Source: an uncultured Eubacteriales bacterium (GTDB lineage Bacteria > Bacillota_A > Clostridia > Christensenellales > Aristaeellaceae). Taken from it: a stretch of 7,179 nt of DNA. Position 1 is the first letter of the stretch, and each line of letters starts with the position of its first letter. The position numbers and the translations under genes were made by a program. The notes under the pieces were generated by a model, which was not told where the DNA came from, made no database searches, and was given only the letters and a program-made list of their open reading frames with translations. Shown here in pieces: positions 5,897-7,179 of this stretch. The stretch is from assembly GCA_902803675.1 (NCBI GenBank), contig CADCQZ010000221.1, positions 1 through 7,179 on the forward strand, read 5' to 3'.

Positions 5897-7078
5897 TCAG
5901 TTCCCCGTGATGGAGGGCCGCTCCGGCGGTTTGCAGGCGGGGCAGGGCAGCAGGCCCTTGAAATTGGTGCTGTTCAGGTCGGAATAGTACAGGGGCTGCA
6001 GGGGCAGATACTTCGCCGCGACCTTGCTGCAGTTGTTCACGGCGTGATAATACTGGCCGCCGTCGGGGTTGTAGTAGAGCACCGTGTTCGCTGTGGGCAC
6101 CTGGGTGGGTTCCGGCACGCTGGTGGGCACGGTGGTCTGTGTCTGCACACTGCCGTCCGGGGCGGCGGTGACGGTTATCTTGCTGCTGTTCAGGGAGTTG
6201 GGATCCACGTACCAGTTGTTGTTGAGGCGGATCATCAGCACCTGCATCCGATAGTACTCGGGGCTGGTGTTGCTGGCCTTGCTGATCAGAGCGGTGATGG
6301 TGATGGTGCGGCTGTCGTCGGCGCTGTTGCCGGATACGGCTTCCACGCTGTAGCTCAGAGGCGTGCGGTTTTTAAGAAGGATGAAGAGCGCGCTCTTGGG
6401 ATTTTCCTGATTGTTGACCCAGTCGGGTTTGCACAGGGTGATCATCTGGTCCAGTTTGTTCTCGCCCCAGTAGTTCATGAAAGCCATCAGCTGCAGCTGG
6501 GCGGCGGAGGAGCCGGCGTCGCTGGCGATCTCACTGCCCTGGGATACGCTTGCGCCGCTCCCGTCGTCGTCCGCCGGCAGGGCGGTGGGCTGGGTGTCCT
6601 CCACGGGACTGCTCACGCGGTTCGCGGCGTTGGTGGGCGTGGGCATGCTCCGGCGGCTGGGCGTGGTGGGCAGGGACACGATGAGCGCCACCGCTACCAC
6701 GACCATCAGGGCGGTGTAGACCAGGGAGAGGGATGTGCGCGCGTGCTTGCCGAAGGGCTTGCCCAGCAGCATGACCAGGATGGCCATGAAAGCGCACACC
6801 AGGAAGATGATCCTGAGGATATTGCTCCCGGTGATGAAGGAGACCACGAAAAGGATCGGCAGGATGAGCGCGGTCAACAGGATGAGCCAGGTGGCGTTTT
6901 TGCGCTTGTACGGGACTTCCTGCGGATAGCGGGCATAGTCATACTGCTCGTCGGCGTTCGTCTCCTGGACGGCCGGATCCTCGTTCTCCTGCGGGGTAAA
7001 GTCCGCCTGCTGGAGGTTTTTTTTGTGCTTCATGCCATACATCGGGGCACTGGTATATCTGTTGCGTGTACCGCTCAT
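5897..7078 (-). CDS. Three-TM membrane protein with extracytoplasmic domain and C-terminal His/Cys module
   Basis: A 393-residue protein of no family I can name with certainty, and the first gene of the operon. The N-terminus (1-60) is polar and probably cytoplasmic. TM helices lie at about 63-82, 86-105 and 116-136. A Ser/Thr/Pro/Asp-rich linker (about 138-190) follows. A folded region at about 193-295 begins LQLMAFMNYWGENKLDQMI and ends RLNNNWYVDP; its size and start resemble NTF2-like or DUF4878-like domains. A second Thr/Val/Pro-rich linker (about 301-332) leads to a C-terminal module at 333-384: YYNPDGGQYYH, NNC, a KYLPL...YYSDL middle and PCPACKPP. His345, Cys350, Cys379 and Cys382 form a plausible HxxxxC...CxxC metal site, reminiscent of Ada-type zinc modules. 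Three TM helices after an inside N-terminus place this part outside. The ATG at 7078 has AAGGAG five bases upstream. It could be an envelope sensor or binding protein; this is inference. Confidence 0.75.
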   Translation of the reverse strand: MSGTRNRYTSAPMYGMKHKKNLQQADFTPQENEDPAVQETNADEQYDYARYPQEVPYKRKNATWLILLTALILPILFVVSFITGSNILRIIFLVCAFMAILVMLLGKPFGKHARTSLSLVYTALMVVVAVALIVSLPTTPSRRSMPTPTNAANRVSSPVEDTQPTALPADDDGSGASVSQGSEIASDAGSSAAQLQLMAFMNYWGENKLDQMITLCKPDWVNNQENPKSALFILLKNRTPLSYSVEAVSGNSADDSRTITITALISKASNTSPEYYRMQVLMIRLNNNWYVDPNSLNSSKITVTAAPDGSVQTQTTVPTSVPEPTQVPTANTVLYYNPDGGQYYHAVNNCSKVAAKYLPLQPLYYSDLNSTNFKGLLPCPACKPPERPSITGN

Positions 7079-7083
7079 AAAGG

Positions 7084-7089
7084 CTCCTT
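7084..7089 (-). promoter_or_regulatory. Ribosome binding site of the first operon gene
   Basis: AAGGAG on the minus strand lies five bases before the ATG at 7078. It selects this ATG over in-frame Met codons at residues 13 and 16, which have no comparable site. Confidence 0.7.
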
Positions 7090-7103
7090 CCAGGGTGGTG
7101 ATG

Positions 7104-7123
7104 CTTCGTCCCCGAAGAGGGAC
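7104..7123 (-). promoter_or_regulatory. Leader hairpins, two mutually exclusive stems
   Basis: In the predicted leader RNA, GUCCC can pair with GGGAC (7123-7119 with 7112-7108, six-base loop). Alternatively CUUCG can pair with CGAAG (7117-7113 with 7108-7104) around a GGGA tetraloop of GNRA type. The two use overlapping bases, so only one can form. There is no U-run, so it is not an intrinsic terminator, and it does not cover the ribosome binding site at 7089-7084. It may only stabilise the 5' end, or it may be chance. Confidence 0.35.
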
Positions 7124-7135
7124 TTACTCAGCATC

Positions 7136-7163
7136 AGTATATCATAAATTAATGAAAAGTAAA
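7136..7163 (-). promoter_or_regulatory. Probable sigma-A promoter of the minus-strand operon
   Basis: On the minus strand, TTTACT (7163-7158) and TATACT (7141-7136) are separated by 16 bases. These match TTGACA at four of six and TATAAT at five of six positions. The segment is AT-rich, unlike the rest of the window, and lies just upstream of the first gene of the operon. Transcription would start near 7129. No convincing ECF-type AAC/CGTC pair was seen here, so autoregulation by the operon's own sigma factor is not supported by this promoter. Confidence 0.6.
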
Positions 7164-7179
7164 TATAAACGTAACATAT

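Noticed and set aside
7017..7024. Run of eight A (coding strand) early in the first operon gene, fitting an A_AAA_AAC slippery pattern
   Set aside because: A -1 shift enters a frame with no recognisable domain and a stop soon after. There is no obvious downstream stimulator, and the full-length frame is intact.
6044..7147. Long open plus-strand frame opposite the first operon gene (367 codons)
   Set aside because: Its product is Gly/Val/His-rich with no domain, and it is opposite a gene with clear TM helices and a strong ribosome binding site.

Overview
The window looks like chromosomal DNA from a GC-rich Firmicute of the class Clostridia, probably an uncultured gut or rumen lineage. This rests on strong AGGAGG-type ribosome binding sites, a strong G/C preference at third codon positions, and protein families at home in that group: GerMN lipoprotein, DUF6062, bleomycin-hydrolase-type PepC, SIMPL, and an ECF sigma factor beside a membrane anti-sigma-like protein. 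The assignment is by family content only and no species is claimed. No mobile element, CRISPR array, tRNA or rRNA was seen.

There are two convergent transcription units and almost no non-coding DNA. On the plus strand (1-1749) lie the C-terminal 416 codons of an aminopeptidase C/bleomycin hydrolase (pepC, entering from beyond the left edge) and, 6 bp later, a free methionine-(R)-sulfoxide reductase (msrC). Together they suggest peptide turnover coupled to repair of free oxidised methionine.

On the minus strand (7078 down to 1718) lies a tightly packed six-gene operon. In transcription order it encodes a three-TM membrane protein with a C-terminal His/Cys metal-site-like module, a DUF6062 protein with two copies of a CxxC...CxxH module, a lipoprotein with three GerMN-like repeats, an ECF sigma factor, a cysteine-free two-TM anti-sigma-like protein, and a secreted SIMPL (DUF541) protein. 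Gaps are 1, 7, 7, 13 and -4 bp, so co-transcription is very likely. A probable sigma-A-type promoter and a short leader with two mutually exclusive hairpins precede the first gene, in the AT-rich 7079-7179 segment.

The best candidate for an undescribed system is this operon: an ECF sigma/anti-sigma pair bundled with three envelope proteins and a cytoplasmic protein with paired putative metal sites. It may be an envelope-state or redox sensing module. That function is inference; only the families and gene arrangement are read from the sequence. The two units overlap tail to tail by 32 bp (1718-1749) with no visible terminator between them.
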